Positions 6,743 through 15,260 of a DNA stretch of 19,055 bases are shown one piece after another (positions within the stretch are counted from its first letter, which is position 1; every line of letters begins with the position of its first letter). Made by a program: the position numbers and the translations under genes. The stretch is from NCBI GenBank assembly GCA_026985945.1, contig JALSPN010000030.1, positions 1 to 19,055 of the forward strand, given 5' to 3'. The DNA comes from Thermodesulfobacteriales bacterium. GTDB taxonomy: Bacteria; Desulfobacterota; Thermodesulfobacteria; Thermodesulfobacteriales; Thermodesulfatatoraceae. The notes under the pieces are model-generated. The model was not told the DNA's origin and searched no databases. It saw only the letters and a list, made by a program, of their open reading frames with translations.

Positions 6743-6772
6743 AACGGAGCCGATCAAGCGGAGGGAGAAAAG

Positions 6773-7216
6773 ATGGCAATTTTTACCCCACAAACCCCCA
6801 TGCTCAAAAAAGAAGAAGTCAAACGCAACTGGTATGTGATTGATGCCAAGGGAAAAGTCCTGGGGCGGTTGGCAAGCTTCATTGCCCAGAGGCTTAGGGG
6901 CAAACATCGCCCGGATTTCACCCCTCATGTAGATGTGGGTGATTTTATCGTGGTCATAAATGCCGATAAAATCCGCCTCACCGGCAAAAAACTTGACAAA
7001 AAGATTTACTGGCGTCATTCCGGCTACATGGGCGGGCTTAAGCTTACCCCGGCCCGGAAAATGCTTGAGACCAAACCCGAAGAGGTTCTGAGGCTGGCTG
7101 TGAAACGCATGCTCCCCAAAAATCGCCTGGGGCGCAAAATGCTTAAAAAGCTTAAGATTTATCGTGGTGAAACCCATCCCCATCAGGCTCAAAATCCCAA
7201 ACCATTAGATATCTAA
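6773..7216 (+). CDS. rplM: 50S ribosomal protein L13
   Basis: This is ribosomal protein L13 of the large subunit, an early assembly protein binding 23S rRNA. The 147-residue protein is of normal length (142 in E. coli). Recognisable segments are the N-terminal [21 protein letters not shown], then [14 protein letters not shown] and [12 protein letters not shown], and the basic ending with [12 protein letters not shown] and the HPHQAQNP tail. It has its own promoter and is followed after 13 bases by rpsI, the L13-S9 pair conserved across bacteria. Nothing odd is seen in the reading frame. Confidence 0.98.
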   Translation: MAIFTPQTPMLKKEEVKRNWYVIDAKGKVLGRLASFIAQRLRGKHRPDFTPHVDVGDFIVVINADKIRLTGKKLDKKIYWRHSGYMGGLKLTPARKMLETKPEEVLRLAVKRMLPKNRLGRKMLKKLKIYRGETHPHQAQNPKPLDI

Positions 7217-7229
7217 AGAGGGTGAGAAG

Positions 7230-7631
7230 ATGGCCGAAAGTAAAAACAGGTTTTACGCTACGGGAAAACGCAAGACTGCCATAGCCCGTGTGTGGATCAT
7301 GCCCGGAAGTGGAAAGTTCCGGGTAAATGACCGCGACTTTGAAGAATATTTTGCTGACAACATCGTGGCCCGTCACGTGGTAGAGCAGCCCTTTAATGTT
7401 ACCGGCACTCTGGGCAAATTTGACCTGATATGCACCGTAAAAGGCGGCGGCAAATCGGCCCAGGCCGAAGCCATCAGGCACGGAATAGCCAGAGCTCTTG
7501 TAATTTACAACGAAGAATTGCGGCCTTCTCTTAAAAAAGCCGGTTTTCTTACCCGCGACGCCCGGGTAAAAGAAAGAAAGAAATACGGTCTGCGGGGGGC
7601 AAGGCGCGGTCAGCAATACTCCAAGCGTTAA
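7230..7631 (+). CDS. rpsI: 30S ribosomal protein S9
   Basis: This is ribosomal protein S9 of the small subunit, whose extended C-terminal tail reaches the P-site tRNA. In 133 residues it shows the family start [15 protein letters not shown], the [19 protein letters not shown] segment and the basic end [20 protein letters not shown] with the terminal Lys-Arg that contacts tRNA. It forms a two-gene operon with rplM, and GAGGGTG upstream serves as ribosome site. A strong intrinsic terminator starts 3 bases after the stop codon. Confidence 0.98.
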   Translation: MAESKNRFYATGKRKTAIARVWIMPGSGKFRVNDRDFEEYFADNIVARHVVEQPFNVTGTLGKFDLICTVKGGGKSAQAEAIRHGIARALVIYNEELRPSLKKAGFLTRDARVKERKKYGLRGARRGQQYSKR

Positions 7632-7633
7632 AA

Positions 7634-7665
7634 AAGAAGGGGGTTATCCCCCTTCTTACTTTTTT
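7634..7665 (+). terminator. Intrinsic terminator of rplM-rpsI
   Basis: A perfect 10-bp stem (AAGAAGGGGG 7634-7643 with CCCCCTTCTT 7648-7657) closes a TTAT loop and is followed by AC and six T residues (7660-7665). It ends only 5 bases before the ATG of argC, so any argC transcript coming from upstream must read through it or start inside it. Confidence 0.9.
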
Positions 7666-7670
7666 AAATC

Positions 7671-8708
7671 ATGCCCAAGATCGCCATCGTTGGAGCCACA
7701 GGTTATACCGGCCTTGAACTTTTAAGGATCCTCTCTCGACATCCGGAAGCCGAAGTAACCTGTGTTACTTCCCGCAAAGAAGAAGGAAAGAAACTTTCTG
7801 ATATTTTTCCCTTTGAATGCCACTACGGAGACCTGGTCTTTGAAGGGCCCGATCCTGAAAAGATTGCCTCTAAGGCTGAGCTAGCCTTTTTGTGTGTGCC
7901 TCACGGGGCTGCGGCAGAAACGGCCAGAACTCTTTTGGAAAGAGGGCTTCGTGTTATTGATCTTTCGGCAGATTTTCGGCTCGAAGATAGAAAAATTTAC
8001 GAAAAATGGTACCAGACAAAACACCCCGCCCCCGAGCTTCTCTCAGAGGCAGTTTACGGCTTAAGCGAAATATATGCTTCCCGGATAGCAAAGGCGCGCC
8101 TTGTAGCCAACCCCGGATGTTACCCTACCGCAAGTCTTCTTCCTTTAATACCACTCCTAAGAGAGGGGCTTGTAAGCCCTGAGGGGCTCATCATTGACGC
8201 CAAAAGTGGAGTTTCAGGGGCAGGACGAAGTGCAAAATTGCGCCTTATTTTCTGTGAGGTAAACGAAGACTTTTGCGCTTACAATGTGGCCATTCATCGC
8301 CATACCCCCGAGATTGAACAGGAACTTTCAAAGGCCGCAGGCAAGCTCCTCCGACTCAACTTTACCACCCACCTGATCCCCATGAGCCGGGGGATTTTGG
8401 CCACCATTTATGCCACGCCCCTGATAAGTGAAGAAAGGCCCTTCCGTGAGGCCCTCAAAGACTTCTACGCCCAAAAGCCCTTTGTGAAGGTCCTCCCTGA
8501 GGGAGAATTCCCCCGGACGGCCCACGTGAGAGGAACCAATCTTTGCCTCATCGGGCTCAAGTTTGATCCTCGCACCGAACGACTTATTATCATCTCAGCG
8601 ATTGATAACCTTGTTAAAGGGGCCAGTGGTCAAGCTGTGCAGAATCTGAATCTCATGTACGGTCTTCCGGAAGAAACAGCCCTTGAGAGAAGGGCCCTTT
8701 TCCCTTAG
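7671..8708 (+). CDS. argC: N-acetyl-gamma-glutamyl-phosphate reductase
   Basis: ArgC catalyses the NADPH-dependent reduction of N-acetylglutamyl phosphate to the semialdehyde, the third step of arginine synthesis in the cytoplasm. The 345-residue protein has the N-terminal Rossmann start KIAIVGATGYTGLELLR and the catalytic Cys150 in NPGCYPTA. The substrate-binding HRHTPEIEQ and the SGVSGAGR segment are present. The Rossmann strand begins at residue 3, so the start cannot lie further downstream. The ATG follows the T-tract of the rpsI terminator by 5 bases and has no Shine-Dalgarno sequence. Expression must come from readthrough, from a promoter within rpsI, or from a nearly leaderless transcript. 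No other arginine gene is nearby. Confidence 0.97.
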   Translation: MPKIAIVGATGYTGLELLRILSRHPEAEVTCVTSRKEEGKKLSDIFPFECHYGDLVFEGPDPEKIASKAELAFLCVPHGAAAETARTLLERGLRVIDLSADFRLEDRKIYEKWYQTKHPAPELLSEAVYGLSEIYASRIAKARLVANPGCYPTASLLPLIPLLREGLVSPEGLIIDAKSGVSGAGRSAKLRLIFCEVNEDFCAYNVAIHRHTPEIEQELSKAAGKLLRLNFTTHLIPMSRGILATIYATPLISEERPFREALKDFYAQKPFVKVLPEGEFPRTAHVRGTNLCLIGLKFDPRTERLIIISAIDNLVKGASGQAVQNLNLMYGLPEETALERRALFP

Positions 8709-8711
8709 ACC

Positions 8712-9509
8712 ATGCGAAATCTCAAGCTCACCATTGCTTATGACGGAACCAACTATCTTGGTTGGCAACGTCAGAAAGTCGGCCCCACCATTCAAGGGGT
8801 GCTTGAAGAAACCATTGCTCGCCTAGTAGGGCACCGGGTTAAGCTTCGGGCTGCCGGCAGGACTGATGCCGGCGTTCACGCCCTGGGCCAGGTGGCCAAT
8901 TTTTTGACCACCAGCAAAATGGCCCTTCCAGACCTTCACCGGGCTTTAAATGCCCTTCTTCCCAAAGACATAGCCATCGTAAAGATTGAAGAAGTCCCCA
9001 TCAAATTTAACGCCCAGTATGATGCCCGTTACAAGACCTACTTTTATCAGATTTACAATCACCCTGTTCGCAATCCCATCTGGCGGCTTTATTCCTGGTG
9101 GGTTCCCCAAAAGCTTGATCTTGAGGCCATGAAGGCCTGTCTGCCTCTTTTTGTGGGGCAGAAAGATTTTGCCAGCTTTCGCAAGGTGGGAAGTGACATC
9201 AAGACCACGGTGCGGACCGTCTTCCGGGCCGAATTGAAACGTGCGGTCGGAATTGCCAGCATGATTCGGTTTGAGATTTCTGCTCGGGGTTTTTTGCGCT
9301 ATATGGTAAGAAACATTGTGGGGGCTCTGGTGGAAGTGGGGTTGGGTCGGCTGAGCCCGGAAGAACTGGCCCGGATTTTTGAAGCCAAAGATCGGAGCCT
9401 GGCTCCACCTCCGGCTCCTCCCCAGGGACTTTTTCTCAAGAAAGTAATTTACGAAAAAAGGAGGCCCGGCCGTGAAGGAAAAACTGGCAACCAGAGTGAG
9501 GCAACTTAA
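8712..9509 (+). CDS. truA: tRNA pseudouridine(38-40) synthase
   Basis: TruA converts uridines 38-40 in the anticodon arm of many tRNAs to pseudouridine. The 265-residue protein starts KLTIAYDGTNYLGWQRQ and carries the catalytic Asp52 in AGRTDAGVHALGQ. The later conserved FEISARGFLRYMVRNIVGALVEVG stretch is also present. The ATG is 3 bases after the argC stop and has no clear ribosome site, suggesting coupling to argC. The last 13 codons overlap the start of the aminotransferase gene by 38 bases. The tail after KRRPG is poorly conserved in kind and may be dispensable. The reading frame is complete. Confidence 0.96.
   Translation: MRNLKLTIAYDGTNYLGWQRQKVGPTIQGVLEETIARLVGHRVKLRAAGRTDAGVHALGQVANFLTTSKMALPDLHRALNALLPKDIAIVKIEEVPIKFNAQYDARYKTYFYQIYNHPVRNPIWRLYSWWVPQKLDLEAMKACLPLFVGQKDFASFRKVGSDIKTTVRTVFRAELKRAVGIASMIRFEISARGFLRYMVRNIVGALVEVGLGRLSPEELARIFEAKDRSLAPPPAPPQGLFLKKVIYEKRRPGREGKTGNQSEAT
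9458..9464 (+). promoter_or_regulatory. Ribosome binding site for a GTG start inside truA
   Basis: AAGGAGG lies 7 bases before the GTG at 9472. It sets the aminotransferase start within the 3' end of truA and confirms the 38-base overlap. Confidence 0.85.
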
Positions 9510-10674
9510 ACCTTCCGCCACCCTGGCCATCAATGCCAAGGCCAAAGCCTTAAAGGCCAAAGGAATAGATATTATTAACCTTTCTGCCGGGGAGCCCGAT
9601 TTCGATACCCCGGAACATATTAAGGAAGCCGGGATCAGGGCTATCCGCAAGGGTTTTACCCGTTACACCCCGGTGGCCGGCATCCCGGAGCTTAGAGAAG
9701 CAGTGGCCGCTCAGATCAAAAATGACTACGGACTCACATACACACCTGAAGAGGTGGTGATAAGTTGCGGGGCCAAGCAGGCCCTTTTTAATCTGGCTCA
9801 GGCCCTTTTTGAGGCCGGAGACGAGGTGTTCATTCTGGCCCCATACTGGGTATCTTATCCTCCCATGATAGAGCTTACCGGGGCCAAACCGGTCATCATC
9901 CCTTCCAGCAAAGAAAATCATTTTGAACCCCCTCTTGAAGAGGTAGAGAAGGCCCTCTCGCCGCGCACCAAAGGGATTATCCTTAACAGCCCCTCAAACC
10001 CCACGGGGCAGATTTATAGCCGGGATTTCCTAAAAGGGCTTGCTGAAATCTGCCGCAAAAAGAGCCTTTTTATCATTTCTGATGATATTTACGACAAACT
10101 CCGTTTTGATGGCAGGGGGCCTGAAAATATCCTTACCGTGGCCCCGGATCTAAAAGAACAGACGGTTATGGTAAACGGGGTTTCCAAGACTTACGCCATG
10201 ACAGGCTGGCGTATCGGCTGGGCGGTAGGGCCCAAAGAGATCATTGCCGCCGTCTCCCGCCTTCAGGGGCAAAGCACTTCAAATGCTAATTCCATCGCCC
10301 AGGTGGCGGCCCTTGAGGCTCTCAAAGGCCCCCAAGATTGTGTCGCTGAAATGCGAGAGGTCTTCAAGCGGCGAGCCGAATTATTGTATGAAAAGATCCT
10401 TAAAATACCCGGCCTTGAGCTTCCTAAACCGCAGGGAACTTTCTACGCCTTCGTGGATTTTTCGGCCTATTACGGAAAAAGAACGCCTGCGGGTAATGTA
10501 GTCGAAAATTCCCTTGGCATGTGTGATTATCTGCTGGAAGAGGCCCGGGTGGCCACCGTGCCAGGGATAGCCTTTGGAGACGATAACTGCCTCAGGATTT
10601 CTTTTGCCAATGCCGATGAGGAGATTGAAAAGGGGGTTTTACGGATAAGTGAGGCCTTAACAAAGCTTGGTTAG
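9472..10674 (+). CDS. aspC: Class I aminotransferase, aspartate aminotransferase type
   Basis: This 400-residue PLP enzyme probably moves the amino group between aspartate or related acids and 2-oxoglutarate. It has the fold-type I class I/II pattern: LSAGEPDFDTP near residue 37 and the NSPSNPTG substrate/cofactor segment near residue 172. SDDIYDKL follows near 203, with the Schiff-base lysine Lys239 in NGVSKTYAMTGWRIGW and a C-terminal substrate Arg in LRISFANADEEIEKG. These resemble the Ib subgroup typified by the Thermus enzyme, some members of which also accept prephenate, so exact specificity is open. The GTG start has a strong AAGGAGG. It overlaps truA by 38 bases, and its stop overlaps the ribosome site of the TonB receptor gene. 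The gene symbol reflects the type, not a proven activity. Confidence 0.88.
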   Translation: MKEKLATRVRQLKPSATLAINAKAKALKAKGIDIINLSAGEPDFDTPEHIKEAGIRAIRKGFTRYTPVAGIPELREAVAAQIKNDYGLTYTPEEVVISCGAKQALFNLAQALFEAGDEVFILAPYWVSYPPMIELTGAKPVIIPSSKENHFEPPLEEVEKALSPRTKGIILNSPSNPTGQIYSRDFLKGLAEICRKKSLFIISDDIYDKLRFDGRGPENILTVAPDLKEQTVMVNGVSKTYAMTGWRIGWAVGPKEIIAAVSRLQGQSTSNANSIAQVAALEALKGPQDCVAEMREVFKRRAELLYEKILKIPGLELPKPQGTFYAFVDFSAYYGKRTPAGNVVENSLGMCDYLLEEARVATVPGIAFGDDNCLRISFANADEEIEKGVLRISEALTKLG

Positions 10675-10683
10675 GAGCTTTCC

Positions 10684-12744
10684 TTGAGGATACTGCTTCT
10701 GCTGGGATTCTTCCTCCTTTTGGGGAAGCCGGATTCTGTTTTGGGGCATGGTTTTGAAAAGGAAGGTTCCTTAGAAAGCTTTCTTACCCGGGCCACGGAG
10801 ATTGCCACCTTTAGTGGCCTCAATATAGACTATATTCCTTCCTCTTTTACCATCTTTGATCGCCAGATGATTGAGCGCACCGGGGCCACCACCATCGCTG
10901 AACTGCTGCGCTTTGTCCCGGGGCTTGAAGTCATCCGCGAAAACAACGGAACTTATCACCTCATCATCCGGGGCAACTATTCCGACCGCCGGGTACTAAT
11001 CCTTTGGGATGGACAGCCCCTAAACCATCTCCTCCTAAGAAGAGCCCTAAGTTTTGTAGGAGCGCTTCCTGTTGACATTCTGGAACGGATTGAAATTTCT
11101 CGTGGGCCTTCCTCGGCGGTCTATGGTTCTTACGCCGTAGGCGGGGTCATAAATCTGGTGCCCAGACGCTGGGAAAATAGCGGAGAGATGGGAGGAGCTT
11201 TCGGACACTTTGACACCAGCCGTGGCTTTGTCTCCGGAGGTTTTTTAAAAGATGACTGGGATTTTCAGTTCAGCCTTGGGGCCAGCACTACTAATGGAGA
11301 CCATTTTCACGTAAAAGATGCCGCCGGTATCCCCGGCACCGTTGATACCCACCACGACACCAACTGGCAGGAATTTCGCCTTCGGTGGAAGGATCTAGGA
11401 CTGAAACTTTTTCGTTTCTATATCTCGCTTTCTCATTATTATGAAGTTTCAGATCGCCTGGCCCGCACGAGCGACCCAGAAAACAGTTACAAACAAACCG
11501 GCGGGCAAATTACCTATGATCTCAAATTGTCTTCCCGCACCAAGGGACATTTCTATTTTAACTGGCGTCAGAACATTCTAGATTATGGCACTTTTTACGT
11601 CTTCCACCCAGCGTCGCAAGAAATTCCACCGGTAAAAAGGTTTCTCCGGCGCCACCCTGATCCCTATGACGCCCCGACAATTGCCAGTGAAAAAGGCCGC
11701 CTCCGGGAACTGGTCTATGGTTTCAGAATGGAAAGAGACCAGGGAGAACACTTTTTTCGTTTGGGAATAGAGTTTCTCGAAAATTCTATTCGTTCAGCCC
11801 AGCTCTTGGCCAACCGTTCGCTCCCGGATTTCAGGCCTCTCCCCGCTCTGGAAAGGCAGCACGATCCCTGGCCCCCTAAAACTGAAAGGATGTGGGCAGT
11901 CTATTTTCAGGACGAATGGGAAATTACCCCTCAAGATGAACTCAATCTTGGCCTCCGCTATGATAAATACAACGGCTTTCATGGCCAGCTAAGCCCGCGG
12001 CTGGTCTGGATCCACCGCTTCAGCCCCAGATTAGTCTCCAAAATCATTTATGGTCACGGATTTCGTATTCCAGATCTTGATGCCCTCTACGATAACCATT
12101 ATCCCCTCGTGGGTGGGAATCCCGATCTTGACCCGGAAAAACTTGATTCCGTAGAGGCAGCCTTTATCTGGAAACCCCGTCCCCGACATCGTCTGAGTCT
12201 GAGTTTTTTTAGAATGTGGCTTAAAGATGTGCTCGGCAGACGTAATCCCGTGGGTATCGGAGGCTGGATCTATCAACAGGGAGGAGACGAAGACGTTTTT
12301 GGGGGGGAAATCTCTTACCATTACCGGGGTATCCACTGGGATATTTATCTTTACGGAAGTTATCAGTGGGGAGAAAACGAATACGACGAGCCCCGCCCCT
12401 ACGTGGCAAACCTGCTGGCAGGGGGTATCATCTCTTACACCTTCGGCGGAATACCTCTTGAAATCAACCTGGGATGGAATTATGTGGGTCCCCGCTGGCG
12501 AGAAAAATTCAACCCCCTTCGCGGAACCGATATCTTTATCCCTGATCCGCGAGGCAAACTTCATGGCTACACCAATGTCAATCTGAAGCTCATCTACGAG
12601 ATCACCCCCAGAATCAGCACCTGGCTGGGAATAACCAATCTTTTTGAAGACGATATTCGTTATCCTTCATCTCTGGGAGGGGTTAAAGACGATTACCAGG
12701 AAAACGGTCGTTATCTTGAAATTGGGCTTCGGGTTCGGTTTTAG
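10684..12744 (+). CDS. TonB-dependent outer membrane receptor
   Basis: This 686-residue outer-membrane protein takes up or senses a scarce ligand using TonB energy. A signal peptide covers about residues 1-21 (RILLLLGFFLLLG). The plug domain spans about 46-162, with FTIFDRQMIERTGATTIAELLRFVPGLEV, IIRGNYSDRRVLILWDGQPLN and ISRGPSSAVYGSYAVGGVINLVPRR. The remainder is a beta barrel ending in an aromatic Phe, with the receptor-like segments EWEITPQDELNLGLRYDKYNG-type and LGITNLFEDDIRYP. No obvious TonB box was recognised and no tonB, exbB or exbD is in the window. The TTG start has AGGAG (10673-10677) overlapping the stop of the aminotransferase gene. It heads a three-gene cassette with a YfiR-like protein and a sensor kinase. 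The ligand is unknown. Confidence 0.92.
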   Translation: MRILLLLGFFLLLGKPDSVLGHGFEKEGSLESFLTRATEIATFSGLNIDYIPSSFTIFDRQMIERTGATTIAELLRFVPGLEVIRENNGTYHLIIRGNYSDRRVLILWDGQPLNHLLLRRALSFVGALPVDILERIEISRGPSSAVYGSYAVGGVINLVPRRWENSGEMGGAFGHFDTSRGFVSGGFLKDDWDFQFSLGASTTNGDHFHVKDAAGIPGTVDTHHDTNWQEFRLRWKDLGLKLFRFYISLSHYYEVSDRLARTSDPENSYKQTGGQITYDLKLSSRTKGHFYFNWRQNILDYGTFYVFHPASQEIPPVKRFLRRHPDPYDAPTIASEKGRLRELVYGFRMERDQGEHFFRLGIEFLENSIRSAQLLANRSLPDFRPLPALERQHDPWPPKTERMWAVYFQDEWEITPQDELNLGLRYDKYNGFHGQLSPRLVWIHRFSPRLVSKIIYGHGFRIPDLDALYDNHYPLVGGNPDLDPEKLDSVEAAFIWKPRPRHRLSLSFFRMWLKDVLGRRNPVGIGGWIYQQGGDEDVFGGEISYHYRGIHWDIYLYGSYQWGENEYDEPRPYVANLLAGGIISYTFGGIPLEINLGWNYVGPRWREKFNPLRGTDIFIPDPRGKLHGYTNVNLKLIYEITPRISTWLGITNLFEDDIRYPSSLGGVKDDYQENGRYLEIGLRVRF

Positions 12745-12753
12745 GGGCAAAAG

Positions 12754-13323
12754 GTGGCCAGAAGGGTCCTTGCAGGAAGTATTTTATTTTTACTTTGCTT
12801 AACTTCACTCCTTCTGGCCCGCACTCTGGTTACCATTGAATCCGAAAAGGCCCGCCTCACCCTGGCCCTTCTCTCCCGTCTCGTAAGATTGGAGAAGAAC
12901 TACCGCGAACATCTTCCTGTAAAGATCCTGGTTCTTACGCCCCGAAGCAAAACGGCCTTCCAGGATCAAAATATCGTAAACGAAGCGGTAAGGGATTTTT
13001 TCAGGAAAAATCGAGAATTTGAGGCTTTTTTTGTTCAAACTCCTGATGAAGCCCTCAAACTCCTCTCAGAAGAGAATTTTGATATTTTTTATATAGCTGG
13101 CCCGGTGCCCAAATTGAAAGAAATCCTTAAATCTGCCACCGCCAAAAAAATTCTTACCATTTCCCATCTTCCAGAATTTCTGGAACTCGGGCTGGCCATG
13201 TCTTTAGACCTCAACCGTCGAAAGGCCTCCATTGTCGTTAACCAAAAAGTCTGGCAAAAATTGAATTTAAACTTTCCACCGGAAGTAACAGAAAAATTCT
13301 GTTTTATTGCGCCTGAAAGATGA
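12754..13323 (+). CDS. YfiR-like periplasmic protein (DUF4154 family)
   Basis: This 189-residue exported protein has an N-terminal hydrophobic stretch (about residues 5-22) suited to a signal peptide. The pattern KILVLTP, then [17 protein letters not shown], then [33 protein letters not shown] (shown in parts: KILTIS, EFLELG, MSLDLN) and LNLNF matches the YfiR/DUF4154 fold, in which ILT(V/I)S and a Phe-x-x-x-Gly element precede the last strands. YfiR of Pseudomonas is a periplasmic inhibitor of an inner-membrane cyclase. Here the next gene is a membrane histidine kinase, so it probably controls that instead. After the signal peptide only one Cys remains, so the disulfides known from Pseudomonas YfiR are absent. 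The GTG start has AGGGG 6 bases upstream. It overlaps the kinase gene by 4 bases. A remote phosphonate-type binding protein is the main alternative. Confidence 0.72.
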   Translation: MARRVLAGSILFLLCLTSLLLARTLVTIESEKARLTLALLSRLVRLEKNYREHLPVKILVLTPRSKTAFQDQNIVNEAVRDFFRKNREFEAFFVQTPDEALKLLSEENFDIFYIAGPVPKLKEILKSATAKKILTISHLPEFLELGLAMSLDLNRRKASIVVNQKVWQKLNLNFPPEVTEKFCFIAPER

Positions 13324-15212
13324 TCTTTCCGAAGAAATTCCGTCTTTTTCAGATCAAAGTCCTCTTTCTGATCGCTATTGCCTTCTCCTTACTTATTTCC
13401 TTCGGCGCTACCTTATGGGGCACTTACATGTTGAAACAGGAACTTTTGCGGGAAAGGGAAGAAACTCTTCGTCTCCTTATCAAACATACCGCTGAAGTGC
13501 TAAAGCCCCATTTGAAACTTAAAGTCCAGAAGGAAATTTCTCGTATCCTGGATGATCTCCTTCAATTTGGCTTTATAAACGGAGTCAGAGTTAGCTGGCA
13601 GGAACCTGCCATCTTTGAAGACATCAGGCAATTTGATCTCCTTTTGGGGAAAAAGTCTTTTCCCAAAAGAAAGATCCTTACAGTGGAGAAGGGACACCTT
13701 ACGGGGAAAATCATACGTTTTCCTCTGAAGGATGGTCAGGAAACCATTGGTTACCTGGAAGTGGCCGTAGATGATAGCCTTCACCAAAAAATTATCCAGA
13801 AAGCCCTTTTCAACTTTTTGCTCATCGGCTTTTTGCTCTCAAGCCTTCTTTGCGGCATCCTTTATCTTTATTACCACTTTGTGACCATGCCGATTCTGGA
13901 TCTTGCCACTCATATTAAAAGGCTCAAAGAATCTCAGGAAGGGGGCCTTTCACCTTTTCCCAGGCTTTTGGCCCCGGAGGAAATTCAGAATTTGGTAGGA
14001 GCCTTCAACGAACTGGTAGAGCGGATCAACGCTTCGCAGCACGCCTTACAAAATACGCTTGATCAGTGGCGGATTGAGGCTCAGCGGGCGGAAGCCGCCA
14101 GCCAGGCCAAGACCAGATTTTTGGCCAATGTTTCTCACGAAATACGCACCCCTATCACCGCTGCCTTAGGGATGGTAGATCTCCTTAAAGACACCCCACT
14201 TGATACCGAACAAAGAAAGCATCTTTTCTACCTTGAGAAATCGCTTGAAAATCTTCAGGAACTTTTGAACGAAACCCTTGATTTTGCCAGGCTGGAGGAA
14301 GGGGCCGTCTCTCTGAAAGAAGAGGTCTTTGAGCTCAAAAACCTGCTTGAGGAATGTTTAAGACTCTTTGTGCCTGAAATGGAAAGAAAAGAACTTTCCT
14401 GGGAATTAAAAGTCCCTGAGGGACTCCCGCTCTTTCTGGGAGATCAGGCCAAGATCAAACAGATTGTCATCAATCTTTTGAGTAATGCCGTCAAATTTAC
14501 GGAAAAGGGGAAAATCTCTCTTGAGGCCCGTCTGCGCCAGAAGGGAGAAAAATTTTTTTCCTGTAAGATCCTGGTTAAAGACACCGGCCGTGGTATCACC
14601 CCGGAAAATTTAGAAAAGATCTTCCTGCCTTTCGAACGGCTTGAAGAAGAGCTTGAAAAATTTTATTCTGGCACGGGTCTGGGGCTTGCCATCTCAAAAA
14701 GACTTGCCAGGCTCCTGGGAGGGAAGCTCTGGGCCGAAAGCCAGGGCCCTGGAAGGGGCAGCACCTTCGTGCTGGAGCTTCCCCTTAAGGTCTGGAGACT
14801 TCCGGTAAAAGAAAGAGCCCCTGCCCCTGAAAGGCTCTCCGGCAGGGTGCTTCTGGCAGAAGACAATCCCGTCAATCAGTTCTATTTTCGCAAGATACTT
14901 GAAAAACTGGGGCTTGAAGTTACGGTAGTCGGCGATGGTTACGAGGCCCTCAAACTGGCCCGTCAAAATCATTTTGATCTCCTTCTTCTGGACATCCGCA
15001 TGCCGGGAATCGATGGCCTGGAAGTAGCCCGCAGATTGAGAAAAGAAGGCTTTTCCCGGCCCATCCTTGCCCTTACGGCCCACGTGGTGGAAGAAATAGA
15101 ACTTGAGGCCCAGCAAGCCGGCTTTGACGGATTCATCACCAAGCCAATTAACCGAGAACAACTGGCCCAATACCTTTCAAAATGGCTTTCTGAACTTGCC
15201 ACCCGGGCTTAA
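13320..15212 (+). CDS. Hybrid sensor histidine kinase with receiver domain
   Basis: This 630-residue inner-membrane sensor kinase has TM1 at about 12-36, a periplasmic sensor of about 125 residues and TM2 at about 163-187. A HAMP segment runs from about 187 to 237 (Pro191), followed by a short coiled coil. The HisKA domain has phospho-His273 in [10 protein letters not shown]. The ATPase domain has N box NLLSNAVKF (about 386-394), G1 DTGRGI (about 421) and G2 GTGLGL (about 451). The C-terminal receiver is complete: acidic Glu514/Asp515, phospho-acceptor Asp558, Thr586 and Lys608. There is no Hpt or output domain, so a separate Hpt protein and response regulator are needed; none is in the window. 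It is translationally coupled to the YfiR-like gene, which suggests YfiR acts on its periplasmic domain (inference). Confidence 0.95.
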   Translation: MIFPKKFRLFQIKVLFLIAIAFSLLISFGATLWGTYMLKQELLREREETLRLLIKHTAEVLKPHLKLKVQKEISRILDDLLQFGFINGVRVSWQEPAIFEDIRQFDLLLGKKSFPKRKILTVEKGHLTGKIIRFPLKDGQETIGYLEVAVDDSLHQKIIQKALFNFLLIGFLLSSLLCGILYLYYHFVTMPILDLATHIKRLKESQEGGLSPFPRLLAPEEIQNLVGAFNELVERINASQHALQNTLDQWRIEAQRAEAASQAKTRFLANVSHEIRTPITAALGMVDLLKDTPLDTEQRKHLFYLEKSLENLQELLNETLDFARLEEGAVSLKEEVFELKNLLEECLRLFVPEMERKELSWELKVPEGLPLFLGDQAKIKQIVINLLSNAVKFTEKGKISLEARLRQKGEKFFSCKILVKDTGRGITPENLEKIFLPFERLEEELEKFYSGTGLGLAISKRLARLLGGKLWAESQGPGRGSTFVLELPLKVWRLPVKERAPAPERLSGRVLLAEDNPVNQFYFRKILEKLGLEVTVVGDGYEALKLARQNHFDLLLLDIRMPGIDGLEVARRLRKEGFSRPILALTAHVVEEIELEAQQAGFDGFITKPINREQLAQYLSKWLSELATRA

Positions 15213-15260
15213 GGCTTCTAGTATTCCTTGCGTAGAAAACTTTCTCTCAAGAGGTGAGCC

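Noticed and set aside
6672..6772. A duplicated tRNA-Gln 3' end that would mark the far edge of an integrated element
   Set aside because: No copy of the T-arm or acceptor sequence of the tRNA was found between the exporter genes and rplM.
8946..9650. A 234-codon minus-strand open frame opposite truA and the aminotransferase gene
   Set aside because: It lies wholly antisense to two clear enzymes, spans their junction, and its product shows no domain pattern.
12031..12564. A 177-codon minus-strand open frame opposite the TonB receptor
   Set aside because: It is antisense to conserved barrel sequence with no ribosome site and no recognisable motif.
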